A stretch of 64,000 nucleotides of DNA from Mucilaginibacter sp. CSA2-8R (GCF_038806765.1 NZ_CP152389.1:2232001-2296000), one strand, 5' to 3'; shown: positions 18,239 to 26,831, counted from the first letter of the stretch. Notes: generated from the letters alone by a model not told the origin. Made by a program: numbers and translations.

Positions 18239-18484
18239 TTAATTATACCGATTATACGACTCGCGCCAGTCTTTGCGCATTTCGGTAAAGCGTGTTGCTA
18301 CGGTTTGATAAAAGGCTTCATCTAACAATTCAAATACGCTGTTTACGCCATCCATCAAATCAGCTTCAGCTACTTTGTAGGTTTGTTCTAATGCACCCTG
18401 TTCCATTTTGATAATGAATTTGCGGTTCATGCTAAAAATGGAGACTTTAAAATCAGGATGCGGTAGTTCTGCAATAACTCTCAT
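18239..18484 (-). CDS. Small conserved-looking protein of unknown function
   Basis: An 81-residue soluble protein with no motif I recognise. It starts MRVIAELPHPDFKVSIFSMN and ends with a helical, charged stretch (FTEMRKDWRESYNRYN). It starts six bases after the stop of the CrtA-like gene on the same strand, so the two very probably form one transcript. It is short, but codon pattern and spacing support a real gene. Confidence 0.65.
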   Translation of the reverse strand: MRVIAELPHPDFKVSIFSMNRKFIIKMEQGALEQTYKVAEADLMDGVNSVFELLDEAFYQTVATRFTEMRKDWRESYNRYN

Positions 18485-18490
18485 GCGGTT

Positions 18491-19192
18491 TTAAAATTTA
18501 ATTTTGCCCTGTAAAGGGTCAGTGCCATTCAATGTACCCCAGGCGGCGAGGGGTTTAAAGCGGGCAAAAAGCTCTTCGCTGTACCAGTTTTCGCTGCGGG
18601 TTTTTTTAATGATGTCGGCATGTTCGCCACCTTTGTAAGCAAACGCCTTTACATTGTCCAAACTTTCCCAAACCGAAAAAGTAGCCTGCCTGAAAACCGG
18701 CGCCTCGCCGATACCGACTGAAGTAATATATCCATCGGACGATGCCATTACCCGCGCCGCTGCATCTACATGCGACCAAAAGTTTTTCAGCCGGTTTAGA
18801 TTTATGGTAGCACGTGTAAGTACGGCTACTGGTCCGGTATAGCTCTTTATTTCCGGTTTGCCAAACGGTGCAGCGCCATCCCAGGCGCCATGGCTTTGCA
18901 AGGGTTCAGCCAATAAAGTCCAGCTTTCGGTTGCGAGTTTTTTCCACCAGCCGGCAATAAACGAGCGTTGGTAAAACGTATCAAAATCGGCGCGGCTGTT
19001 CCAGCTGGCCAGTAGGCCCCATTGCTGCCAGTCGGGCGTAAGGTCAAAAGAACCGTTGCGGCCGCAACCCATCAGTTTCCAAAAGGTACAACCCTTTTGC
19101 AGCATCAGTGGCAGGCGGTGCAAGGCCATAGCCAGCAGGGCCAGCGGGATAAACGCTTTACGGTAACGTACAATGGTGAGGCTAACAATCAT
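18491..19192 (-). CDS. CrtA-like (spheroidene-monooxygenase-family) protein
   Basis: A 233-residue protein of the spheroidene monooxygenase (CrtA)-like family, a dimeric alpha/beta-barrel haem-binding-type fold. The family hallmark is TFWKLMGCGRNGSFDLTPDWQQWGLLASW near residues 36-64, and the second half contains GPVAVLTRATINLNRLKNFW. In purple bacteria CrtA oxidises spheroidene, while many heterotroph homologues have no known substrate. No carotenoid gene is visible nearby, so the substrate is open. The start is uncertain by a few codons, but the N-terminal VSLTIVRYRKAF fits the family. Confidence 0.75.
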   Translation of the reverse strand: MIVSLTIVRYRKAFIPLALLAMALHRLPLMLQKGCTFWKLMGCGRNGSFDLTPDWQQWGLLASWNSRADFDTFYQRSFIAGWWKKLATESWTLLAEPLQSHGAWDGAAPFGKPEIKSYTGPVAVLTRATINLNRLKNFWSHVDAAARVMASSDGYITSVGIGEAPVFRQATFSVWESLDNVKAFAYKGGEHADIIKKTRSENWYSEELFARFKPLAAWGTLNGTDPLQGKIKF

Positions 19193-19239
19193 AAGGCAGC
19201 AACGCGAAATAAATCATTAAATATGATATTTAACTTAAA

Positions 19240-19268
19240 TTGTTTCACAACCCTGGTGCATACCTTTG
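19240..19268 (+). promoter_or_regulatory. Promoter of the fRMsr operon, almost leaderless
   Basis: TTG at 19240-19242 and a perfect -7 box TACCTTTG at 19261-19268 are separated by 18 bases. The coding ATG begins only four bases after the box, so the transcript should start at or one base before the AUG. This supports ATG 19273 over the upstream in-frame ATG at 19240. Confidence 0.5.
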
Positions 19269-19272
19269 CAAT

Positions 19273-19749
19273 ATGGCCGAAGATTTACAAATACTGCAAT
19301 CTGCCGACAAGGCAGCACAATATCAATCGCTCTTACCTCAAATTGAGGCTTTGCTGCAAGGCGAAACCGATTTAACGGCTAACCTGGCCAATATGGCTGC
19401 GGCGTTAAAAGAGCAGTTTAAATGGTTCTGGGTAGGCTTTTACCTAGTAAAGGATAACGAACTGGTATTAGCTCCGTTTCAGGGGCCGGTGGCTTGTACA
19501 CGTATTGGCTTGGGTAAAGGCGTATGCGGCGCTGCGTGGCAACAGCAAAAAACGTTAATTGTACCCGACGTCGAGGCTTTTCCAGGTCATATTGCCTGCA
19601 GCTCGCTGTCGCAATCTGAAATTGTGGTACCCATCTTTAATAACGGGCAAGTAGCCGGTGTGTTGGATGTTGACAGCGAATTGCTGGATCAGTTTGATGA
19701 AACTGACGCTTTGTATTTAGAGGAACTGGTAAAATTGCTGAAATTTTAA
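19273..19749 (+). CDS. Free methionine-(R)-sulfoxide reductase (GAF domain)
   Basis: A 158-residue single GAF-domain enzyme that reduces free L-methionine-(R)-sulfoxide with thioredoxin as electron donor, part of oxidative-stress repair. The three redox cysteines are at 75 (GPVACTRI), 85 (GKGVCGAAW) and 109 (GHIACSS). The spacings of 10 and 24 are exactly those of the E. coli enzyme (84, 94, 118). The following SEIVVPIF and GVLDVDS complete the active site. The next gene starts at the base after its TAA. It is the first gene of a tight trio. Confidence 0.93.
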   Translation: MAEDLQILQSADKAAQYQSLLPQIEALLQGETDLTANLANMAAALKEQFKWFWVGFYLVKDNELVLAPFQGPVACTRIGLGKGVCGAAWQQQKTLIVPDVEAFPGHIACSSLSQSEIVVPIFNNGQVAGVLDVDSELLDQFDETDALYLEELVKLLKF

Positions 19750-20409
19750 ATGCAGAAAATTTTCCTGATTTCGGGCTTGGGGGCCGACCGTCGTTTGTTT
19801 AACAAATTGGACTTGCCTGGTTACGAGTTGGTTTACATGGACTGGCTTGAACCCGAAGAACACGACACGCTGACTTCCTATGCTCAAAAGCTCATCAACT
19901 ATTATGGAGTTACGCCCGGCGCAGTGGTAATGGGCGTGTCGATGGGAGGGATGCTTACAGTCGAGATCAGTAGTATGGTAAAACTAAGCAAGGCTGTCAT
20001 CGTGTCAAGCGTGAAGGAAATCAGTGAGTTTCCTTTCTATTTCAAATGGTTCAGGCGGGTGCCGGTTTACAAAGTTATTCCGCACGGCTTTTACACGTCG
20101 ATGGGCTTTTTAATTAAACCTTTATTCGGTGAGCTTAAAGGGAAGTCGGGCTTTTTGTTTGTTGATATGATTCGCAAAACATCGCCTAAATTTATGCGCT
20201 GGGCAATGCATTCTATTTTACAGTGGCAGCCAACAGCTATTAAAGGCAAGCTCTATCACATCATCGGTAATAAAGATATCATCTTTCCGTACAAAAAAAT
20301 AACAACGGCTACGCATATTGTAGAGGGCGGCAGCCATGATATGATCTATACCCGCGGCCGCGAAATCAGCAAGTTAATATTAAGTATTTTAAACGATGAA
20401 ACTGCCTGA
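19750..20409 (+). CDS. Alpha/beta hydrolase of unknown substrate
   Basis: A 219-residue cytoplasmic alpha/beta-hydrolase. The oxyanion region FLISGLGADRRLF is near the N-terminus. The nucleophile elbow is GVSMGG with Ser64, an acid is likely in GNKDIIFP, and the base is His in EGGSHDMIY. A short lid (FPFYFKWFRRVPVYK) lies between. The start abuts the preceding stop with no gap, and its 3' end overlaps the glycosylase gene by 14 bases, so all three are translated from one message. The substrate is unknown. The company of a Met-sulfoxide reductase and an alkyl-base glycosylase hints at damage repair but does not prove it. Confidence 0.8.
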   Translation: MQKIFLISGLGADRRLFNKLDLPGYELVYMDWLEPEEHDTLTSYAQKLINYYGVTPGAVVMGVSMGGMLTVEISSMVKLSKAVIVSSVKEISEFPFYFKWFRRVPVYKVIPHGFYTSMGFLIKPLFGELKGKSGFLFVDMIRKTSPKFMRWAMHSILQWQPTAIKGKLYHIIGNKDIIFPYKKITTATHIVEGGSHDMIYTRGREISKLILSILNDETA

Positions 20410-20998
20410 AGCATTTTACCTTGGCACAGACGTTAGCCTTATTGCGCAGCAACTATTGGGTAAATACCTGTTTACTTGTATAGATGGCGTAACCACTGGC
20501 GGCTACATTGTAGAAACTGAGGCTTACAACGGTGTAATTGATAAGGCATCACATGCTTACGGTAACCGGCTTACGCCGCGCACCCAAACTATGTTTGAGC
20601 ACGGCGGCATTGCGTATATATATTTATGCTATGGCATCCACGAAATGCTCAACGTGGTTACTTCGGTGGAGGGACAACCCCACGCTGTACTAATCAGAGC
20701 GATCAATCCAACTGTGGGCGTAGATGCCATGTTAAGCCGGCGAAATATGGCATTGGTTAAACCGAATATTACAGCCGGGCCGGGCTCAGTAGGTAAAGCT
20801 TTGGGTATTAACCGCAAACTTAACGGTGTCAGTTTGCAAAGCGCTCAGTTATGGATTGAAGACCAAGGGTTAAGTTTTGAACCAGAACAAATTGCCGCCG
20901 TTCCGCGCATTGGCGTGGCTTACGCTGCCGAAGATGCTTTGCTGCCTTACCGGTATTATATAAAGGGTAATGTTTATGTAAGCAAACCTAATCGGTAA
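20396..20998 (+). CDS. 3-methyladenine DNA glycosylase (AAG/Mpg family)
   Basis: A 200-residue monofunctional glycosylase that removes alkylated purines from DNA in base-excision repair. It matches the AAG family throughout: GGYIVETEAYNGVIDKASHAYGNRLTPRT, with the catalytic Glu in ETEAY, then MFEHGGIAYIYLCYGIHEMLNVV and GPGSVGKALGI. Length is normal for bacterial Mpg. The ATG lies 14 bases inside the hydrolase gene, and the start is firm because the conserved LPEAFY follows directly. No terminator is seen before the next gene. Confidence 0.93.
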   Translation: MKLPEAFYLGTDVSLIAQQLLGKYLFTCIDGVTTGGYIVETEAYNGVIDKASHAYGNRLTPRTQTMFEHGGIAYIYLCYGIHEMLNVVTSVEGQPHAVLIRAINPTVGVDAMLSRRNMALVKPNITAGPGSVGKALGINRKLNGVSLQSAQLWIEDQGLSFEPEQIAAVPRIGVAYAAEDALLPYRYYIKGNVYVSKPNR

Positions 20999-21058
20999 AA
21001 TTTCCAATCAAAATACCGCTTTAATGGTTTATAGTCTATCTAACTAAAAACATTAGCT

Positions 21059-21565
21059 ATGGACTATCAACGCGATTTAAAAAAACTGGAAGATATCGAG
21101 TACTTGCGTGGCTTAATTGATAAATCAAAAACAGCAATGCTCACTACATTTACGGTAGATAAGGGCTTTCATAGCCGGCCGATGGCTACTGCACAACTGG
21201 ATGTAGAAGGTAGCTTATGGTTTTTTACCAATGAGTTTTCATCAAAAGTAGCCGAAATTTCGCTGGATAACAAAGTAAGTGTTACTTACGCTAACAGCAG
21301 TTCAAACACTTACATTAGTCTTAACGGGGTTGCACAAGTGGTTGATAACCGTGCGAAGATGGAAGAATTGTGGGACCCATTTGTAGAGACCTTTTTTAAA
21401 GACGGACTGCAGGACCCGAACCTGACTTTGCTGCGCGTAGACCTGAGCGATGCCGAGTATTGGGACAATAGCGCCGGCGCTGTAGGCTTAGCCTTTAAAT
21501 GGATTAAATCGGTAATTACCGGTGGGAAGTTTGAACCCGGCGAGCACAACAAAGTAGAGTTATAA
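21059..21565 (+). CDS. General-stress-type PNPOx-fold flavoprotein
   Basis: A 168-residue member of the pyridoxamine-5'-phosphate-oxidase-like split-barrel family, close to the general stress protein 26 group that binds FMN or FAD. Matching segments are TAMLTTFTVDKGFHSRPMAT, LWFFTNEFSSKVAEI and YISLNGVAQVV. The C-terminal ITGGKFEPGEHNKVEL is typical of Bacteroidota members. No other gene is closely attached: there are 60 bases before it and a terminator after. The reaction is unknown. Confidence 0.85.
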   Translation: MDYQRDLKKLEDIEYLRGLIDKSKTAMLTTFTVDKGFHSRPMATAQLDVEGSLWFFTNEFSSKVAEISLDNKVSVTYANSSSNTYISLNGVAQVVDNRAKMEELWDPFVETFFKDGLQDPNLTLLRVDLSDAEYWDNSAGAVGLAFKWIKSVITGGKFEPGEHNKVEL

Positions 21566-21587
21566 TAAAGTACAATAAGAGAATAGC

Positions 21588-21615
21588 AAGGCAGCCTTAG
21601 CGCTGCCTTTTTTTG
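21588..21615 (+). terminator. Intrinsic terminator after the stress-protein gene
   Basis: An 8-bp stem aaggcagc/gctgcctt (21588-21595 with 21602-21609) is followed by six more T. It lies 12 bases before the kynU start, so kynU must have its own promoter or rely on read-through. Confidence 0.85.
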
Positions 21616-21627
21616 TATCATTGACTG

Positions 21628-22917
21628 ATGGAATTTGTAAACAGCGCCGATTTTGCCACTCACTTAGATGAGCAGGATGAACTGAAAGCATTTCGTAATG
21701 AATTTTTAATACCTCAGCACCAGGGTAAAGATATGATTTACCTGTGTGGCAACTCCTTAGGCTTGCAACCTAAAGCAGCCCAGTTAGAAATAAGCAGGCA
21801 ACTGGCTAACTGGCAAAACCTGGCAGTTGAAGGTTGGTTTCAGGGCAGCGAGCCCTGGCTGTCCTACCATCAACAACTTTTACCTACGTTGGCTGGCATT
21901 ATGGGTGCTCAACCAGCCGAAGTAACGGTGATGAATTCGCTTACCGTAAACCTGCACTTGCTGATGGTAAGCTTTTATAAGCCTGAAGGCAAGCGGTTTA
22001 AAATTTTGATGGAAGGCGGGGCTTTCCCGTCCGACCAATACGCCGTAAAAAGCCAGGTAAAATTTCATGGTTACGATCCTAAGGATGCGGTAATTGAAGT
22101 GATACCGTGCGAAGGGGAGAATACCCTGCGCACCGAAGACATAGTGGCAAAAATTGCGCAGCATGCCGACGAGTTGGCCCTGGTACTGTTTAGCGGGATC
22201 AATTATTATACCGGCCAGTTTTTTGATGTGCAGGCTATTACTGCCGGTGCACATCGGGCGGGCGCCTACGCAGGTTTTGATCTGGCACATGCCGCCGGTA
22301 ATGTGCCTTTGCAACTTAACAATTGGGGCGCCGACTTTGCTGCCTGGTGTTCGTACAAATACATGAATTCGGGTCCAGGAGGCATTAGCGGTATATTTGT
22401 ACACCAAAAGCACCATGCTAACAAAACGTTTGACCGGTTTGCTGGCTGGTGGGGCTACCGTAACGATAGCCGCTTTAAAATGGCACCGGGCTTTGAGCCT
22501 GAAACCGGGGCCGAAGGCTGGCAGGTGAGTACCAGTCCGATATTGTTGATGGCGACCCACAAAGCCGCGTTGGATATTGTTGAACGGGCCGGTGGTGTTA
22601 CTGTTCTCCGCGAAAAAGCCATCCGCTTAACTGCTTATCTGGAATTTTTGATTGACGATATTAACCGCGAAGCTGGCGAGGAACTGTTTAAAATCATTAC
22701 TCCTAGAAATGCCGGTGAGCGTGGCAGTCAGCTTTCTATTATTTGCAAACAAAATGGCAAGCTGTTTTTTGATCAACTGGTTAAAAACGGAGTGTTAGGC
22801 GACTGGCGCGAACCTGATGTAATCAGGTTGAGCCCGGTGCCGCTTTACAATACATTTACCGATGTTTACCGTGCTGCGCGTTTTTTGTCTGATGCTGTTC
22901 ATCACGTCAGCAGTTAA
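21628..22917 (+). CDS. kynU: Kynureninase
   Basis: Kynureninase is a PLP enzyme that splits L-kynurenine to anthranilate and alanine in tryptophan breakdown or NAD synthesis. The 429-residue protein shows LCGNSLGLQPK, GWFQGSEPWL, FDLAHAAGN and the PLP-binding lysine K244 in CSYKYMNSGPGG. Length is as expected. No other kynurenine-pathway gene lies in the window, so it is an isolated step here. A terminator of the preceding gene ends 12 bases upstream. Confidence 0.93.
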   Translation: MEFVNSADFATHLDEQDELKAFRNEFLIPQHQGKDMIYLCGNSLGLQPKAAQLEISRQLANWQNLAVEGWFQGSEPWLSYHQQLLPTLAGIMGAQPAEVTVMNSLTVNLHLLMVSFYKPEGKRFKILMEGGAFPSDQYAVKSQVKFHGYDPKDAVIEVIPCEGENTLRTEDIVAKIAQHADELALVLFSGINYYTGQFFDVQAITAGAHRAGAYAGFDLAHAAGNVPLQLNNWGADFAAWCSYKYMNSGPGGISGIFVHQKHHANKTFDRFAGWWGYRNDSRFKMAPGFEPETGAEGWQVSTSPILLMATHKAALDIVERAGGVTVLREKAIRLTAYLEFLIDDINREAGEELFKIITPRNAGERGSQLSIICKQNGKLFFDQLVKNGVLGDWREPDVIRLSPVPLYNTFTDVYRAARFLSDAVHHVSS

Positions 22918-23046
22918 TTCAACAGTATAAATTCGCAAAATAATTCCTGGTCGTATCTTATAAAACACGATGGCAAGGTGTGATGTTTGGTTAATGCGCG
23001 GCTGTCAAATCTAACGTGGGGATGCCGGTACGTGCTTATTGATGCT

Positions 23047-23949
23047 ATGCTAAAAATTGCTTTTGATCCTATTTATGCTCACCCGCTGCCGGAGGGCCAC
23101 CGCTTTCCGATGTTGAAGTACGAGCTGATCCCGGAGCAGTTGCTGCATGAGGGTGTAATTACGGCCGATAACCTTTTTTCGCCGCAGCCATTGGACGAGC
23201 AAACCATTTTGTGGACGCACGACGAAACCTACTGGCAGCAATTGCACACGCTAACCTTATCGCCTAAAGAGCAGCGCCGCATTGGTTTTCCGCTTAGTGC
23301 CCAACTGGTTGAGCGGGAGATTCGTATAGCTAAAGGCACCATTGATGGTTGCCACTATGCGTTTGAAAACGGTGTTGCCTTTAATATAGCCGGTGGTACG
23401 CATCATGCCGGCAGCAATTGGGGCGAAGGTTTTTGCATGTTAAACGACCAGGCCATTGCGGCTAATTACTTGTTGCACCACGGCCTTGCCAAGTGTGTAC
23501 TGATTATTGATTTGGACGTGCACCAAGGTAACGGCACCGCGCAGATTTTTGAGCACGAACCACGGGTTTTTACATTTTCGATGCACGGGGCCAACAATTT
23601 TCCATATCGTAAAGAAAAATCGGATTTAGACGTACCACTGCCCGACGGCATGGAAGATGATGCATTTTTAGATTTGGTACGGCAGCACGTGCCGCGTTTA
23701 ATTCAGCAGCAAAAGCCGGATTTTATCTTCTACCTTTCCGGGGTAGATGTGTTAGCTTCGGATAAATTGGGTAAACTGGCTTTGAGCAAAGCGGGTTGTA
23801 AAGAGCGCGACCAGCTGGTATTGCAGCAATGTAAACAAGCCGGTATACCTGTACAGGTAAGTATGGGTGGAGGTTACTCGCCTCAAATTAAAGATATTGT
23901 TGAGGCACACTGTAATACTTACAAAGTAGCGGTTGAATTATATTTTTAA
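23047..23949 (+). CDS. Histone-deacetylase-family deacetylase
   Basis: A 300-residue member of the class II-type HDAC/acetoin-utilisation superfamily, zinc hydrolases that in bacteria deacetylate polyamines, proteins or small molecules. The active site is visible: His119-His120 (GGTHHAGS), zinc ligands Asp157 and His159 in DLDVHQGNGT, Asp234 in SGVDVL, and the transition-state Tyr277 in MGGGYSP. Gln replaces the second His of the common DVHHG. ATG 23047 is chosen because LKIAFDPIYAHPLPEGHRFPM is the usual start, and an upstream frame begins at 22987. Its last 12 bases overlap the convergent MATE gene. Confidence 0.9.
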   Translation: MLKIAFDPIYAHPLPEGHRFPMLKYELIPEQLLHEGVITADNLFSPQPLDEQTILWTHDETYWQQLHTLTLSPKEQRRIGFPLSAQLVEREIRIAKGTIDGCHYAFENGVAFNIAGGTHHAGSNWGEGFCMLNDQAIAANYLLHHGLAKCVLIIDLDVHQGNGTAQIFEHEPRVFTFSMHGANNFPYRKEKSDLDVPLPDGMEDDAFLDLVRQHVPRLIQQQKPDFIFYLSGVDVLASDKLGKLALSKAGCKERDQLVLQQCKQAGIPVQVSMGGGYSPQIKDIVEAHCNTYKVAVELYF

Positions 23950-25320
23950 GGCGTCGTCGAAAATATAATCTTCGATATGCTTTTTGTTGGTGGCTATAAA
24001 GCGCAAATATAATAAGACAGAAGCAACGCCCAAACCTGCCACCAGGCCGTACCAAACGCCGGTTGGGCCAAGTCCGATTTTCAGACCCAACCAATACCCT
24101 AAAGGCAAGCCCACAATCCAATAAGCTAAAAAAGTGATAAGCGTTGGCACATTAACATCGCCCATACCCCTTAATATGCCTAACCCGATCACTTGGGCGC
24201 CATCAAATACCTGGAAAATTGCTGCCAGTATCAATAGACGTGCAGCTACCTCAACTACGGCCGGATCAGATGTAATAATCCAGGGGAGTGTGCGATTAAA
24301 TACGACAAAGATAAGCGCAGTAAAAGTCATAAAGAGTAAAACAATATGATAGCTGGCCATAGCCGATGCCCGCAGTTCGCCAAAACTTTTAGCACCAAAA
24401 TAATTACCTGACTTGATAGCCGCCGCCGCCGATATACCGCTGGCCATCATATAAGTAAGCGAAGCGAGGTTGAGTGCTACTTGGTGGGCGGCTTGTTGCA
24501 CAGCACCTAGTTGACCCATCAATATAGCCGCTGCACTGAAAGCACTTACCTCAAAAGTATACTGCATAGCTATAGGAGCACCGAGCTTAAAAATCTCTTT
24601 ACACCTTTGCAATTTGACATATCCCATACTAAAGTCGCGCAGATATGGCTTGAAACGGGCAGATTTGAATACATAAAAGCCCATTACGGTGGCCATTAGC
24701 GTACGGTCGATCAGCGTGCTGTAACCTACACCGCTGATGCCCATTGGTTTAATGCCAAATAAGCCTTTCACGAAAATGATGCCCAGGCAAATGTTTAGTG
24801 CGTTTCCCCAGATAGTAATATTCATGGCTTGCCTGGTAAATCCGAGCCCTTCAGCAAACTGCTTAAAGGTGCTAAACAGCATCAGTGGCACTATAGAAGC
24901 CGAAATGAGTAGCAAAAATGGTTTGGCCTGACTCAATACCGCAGGCGACTGGCCCAGATGATCGAGCAACTTGCCAGCGCCGAAGTAAATGATTGCGAAC
25001 AGCAACAAGCCCGAAACGGCATTGATGAACAAGCTGTTTGATAATAATTTACCGCACTCGGTAAAGTTTTTTTGCCCGTTGTATTGTGCAATGAGTGGTG
25101 TAAGCCCATAAGCCAATCCCAAACCGCTTACCATAGCTACCACAAAAACGCTGTTTACTAATGATACGGCCGCTAATGATACAGTGCCTGCAAAATGCCC
25201 CACAATTACACTGTCGGCCAGATGTACCAGCGTGTGCCCCAATTGCGAAATAACTACCGGGATGGCCAGTTTCAAGTTTTCGCGGTAATAAGACTTGTAC
25301 TTTTTAAAAGTAAACGGCAT
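23938..25320 (-). CDS. MATE-family multidrug/cation exporter
   Basis: A 460-residue inner-membrane protein with about twelve hydrophobic segments in two MATE halves. It begins YYRENLKLAIPVVISQLGHTLVHLADSVIVGHFAGTVSLAAVSL, the signature of NorM-type Na+ or H+ antiporters. The second half repeats it (LGAPIAMQYTFEVSAFSAAAILMGQLGAVQQAAHQVALNLASL). Substrate is not predictable. It is 49 bases downstream of the AlbA_2 gene on the same strand and probably cotranscribed. Its 3' end is antisense to the final 12 bases of the deacetylase gene. Confidence 0.92.
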   Translation of the reverse strand: MPFTFKKYKSYYRENLKLAIPVVISQLGHTLVHLADSVIVGHFAGTVSLAAVSLVNSVFVVAMVSGLGLAYGLTPLIAQYNGQKNFTECGKLLSNSLFINAVSGLLLFAIIYFGAGKLLDHLGQSPAVLSQAKPFLLLISASIVPLMLFSTFKQFAEGLGFTRQAMNITIWGNALNICLGIIFVKGLFGIKPMGISGVGYSTLIDRTLMATVMGFYVFKSARFKPYLRDFSMGYVKLQRCKEIFKLGAPIAMQYTFEVSAFSAAAILMGQLGAVQQAAHQVALNLASLTYMMASGISAAAAIKSGNYFGAKSFGELRASAMASYHIVLLFMTFTALIFVVFNRTLPWIITSDPAVVEVAARLLILAAIFQVFDGAQVIGLGILRGMGDVNVPTLITFLAYWIVGLPLGYWLGLKIGLGPTGVWYGLVAGLGVASVLLYLRFIATNKKHIEDYIFDDALKI

Positions 25321-25369
25321 GGCGTTAAGTGTGCGGAAAACGATTGAGTTTAAATTGAATTTTATACGC

Positions 25370-25993
25370 TTAGGCAGCAGTATAAAATTCCTCTTTTTCG
25401 GTAGTATGTACTCTTATTACTCCCGATAAAACCAGGTTTACCAGGATGCGCTGTGCACGGCGGCGACCCATGTTGAGCAGCTCGCAATACTGTTTAACGG
25501 TGATGCGTTCATGCTGGTCGAGGTATTCTAACAATGCTTTTTCTTTAGATGAATATTCAATTAACACGCCTTCATCGTTATTGGCCCGTTTTAATACATC
25601 AACTACTATTTTACTGGCCAGCACACTTTTATCCTGTACCCGGATGTACACCCACCATTTGCCATCATCACCCAGGGCGTAATGAGGCTTGGTATCGCTT
25701 GAGTCAATTTCTACCACCAACACCAGTTTATCATCTACGTAAATCTCCTCAAAAGCGGGCTCGAGTGCAGGCCGGGCAAAAAAATGTGCTGCTTTGGTAA
25801 TCATATAGCGCTCTTCATCTTCAGACTTTACGCCTTTAATACTGCCGTCATCGGCCACGCCAATCAGCAGTTTGCCGCCCTTATTGTTGGCAAAAGATAC
25901 CATAGTTTTAGCTATTTTTTCGCAGCTGGTGATGGTTTTCTTAAAATCGAGCGAAACACCTTCCCCCTCTAAAATCAGCCTCTTAATGTTCAT
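25370..25993 (-). CDS. AlbA_2 (Schlafen-type) domain protein with winged helix
   Basis: A 207-residue soluble protein. Residues 5-130 match the AlbA_2/Schlafen nucleic-acid-binding domain: LEGEGVSLDFKKTITSCEKIAKTMVSFANNKGGKLLIGVADDGSIKGV. The last 70 residues (ALLEYLDQHERITVKQYCELLNMGRRRAQRILVNLVLSGVIRVH) form a predicted winged helix-turn-helix. Such proteins are thought to be regulators or RNA/DNA-binding factors, and some sit in defence loci. Here the only neighbour is a MATE transporter downstream, so transporter control is possible. The upstream gap of about 630 bases may hold its promoter. Confidence 0.8.
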   Translation of the reverse strand: MNIKRLILEGEGVSLDFKKTITSCEKIAKTMVSFANNKGGKLLIGVADDGSIKGVKSEDEERYMITKAAHFFARPALEPAFEEIYVDDKLVLVVEIDSSDTKPHYALGDDGKWWVYIRVQDKSVLASKIVVDVLKRANNDEGVLIEYSSKEKALLEYLDQHERITVKQYCELLNMGRRRAQRILVNLVLSGVIRVHTTEKEEFYTAA

Positions 25994-26624
25994 TTTTTAT
26001 TCTCCTGCTGCGGGTATATATAGTTTAAAAATTACCGTCCATTTGTCGGGTTGCTCAACGGCTCAGTTCCATATTGCTGGCACAAGCCTTATGCATAGGC
26101 AGTAGCCAAACACCAACGCTCTAAATTAATCAACTCCGGATGCCGGGTAATGTTTTGGATCAGCCGTTTGAAAGGCCTCGGTTACGAAGTAGCAACAACG
26201 CAAACATTTAGCAAATATAAGCGAAGGTAATGACTTGAACAGGTGCCATAAACTGCATTGCGCTATCTGCCGAAACAAATCGAGCTGGTAATAGCTTTTT
26301 TCGAAGTATCCAGCGCAATGCCTTATGCCCAGTGCTGCTCGTGCTCCGGAGATTATTTATAACGGTAATAGCTAAGACCTTATTATGGTTTGGTATAGTA
26401 AATCCTTAATGCAATAAACTGTTATCGTCAACAGTGGAAGTATTTACAACAGTATTGGTTTGTATTACTAATGTATAGTATTTTGAATGTCCAGGACGGA
26501 GGTGTAAAACATTTTACATTGGCAGTATCAAACCGTTACAAGTAAATTTAATTAGATTTTTAGCCTAACTTAAACAATATCAGATAAATGATGTTAAAAG
26601 GGAAACAACAAATAACAAGATCCT
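25994..26624. other. 631-base gap with extended complementary segments, no gene
   Basis: No convincing reading frame is present on either strand. Bases 26134-26351 could fold: CTCCGGA (26134-26140) pairs with TCCGGAG (26345-26351). Inside, a 10-base arm at 26255-26264 pairs with 26312-26321, extended by near-matching gccataa/ttatgcc outside. That would be a roughly 218-nt structured RNA or a decayed element. I see no clear terminator for it and no known family. TTTG at 26459-26462 and a tatagtattttg stretch may be promoter pieces for the small lipoprotein. Confidence 0.3.
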
Positions 26625-26831
26625 ATGAAAAAGCAACTTTTGAGTTTTGCCTTTATAACGGCAATAGTAGCTTCGGTAGCTGCAGGATGCAGCTCGGAGC
26701 GTGCAGCCAGTGGTAGTGGCGACAGCACTAAAATGGACTCGGCCGGTACCATGTCTACACCAATGGCTGACAGTACAGCACGTGACACCTCACGTCGTAC
26801 AGACACTACTAAAACAAACCCACCGCAATAA
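26625..26831 (+). CDS. Small Ser/Thr-rich lipoprotein
   Basis: A 68-residue predicted lipoprotein. The signal MKKQLLSFAFITAIVASVAAGC has a good lipobox (VAAGC) with the cysteine at residue 22. The mature part is only about 47 residues, rich in Ser, Thr, Asp and Lys and probably unstructured (SADST- and RDTSRRTDTTKT-like). Similar tiny lipoproteins are common in this group and have no known role. It has its own terminator 5 bases downstream and stands alone after a long gap, so it is a single-gene transcript. Confidence 0.8.
   Translation: MKKQLLSFAFITAIVASVAAGCSSERAASGSGDSTKMDSAGTMSTPMADSTARDTSRRTDTTKTNPPQ

Noticed and set aside
25994..26105. ORF frames of 60-83 residues running from the AlbA_2 gene into the gap
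   Set aside because: They are antisense shadows of the AlbA_2 gene with no separate support.
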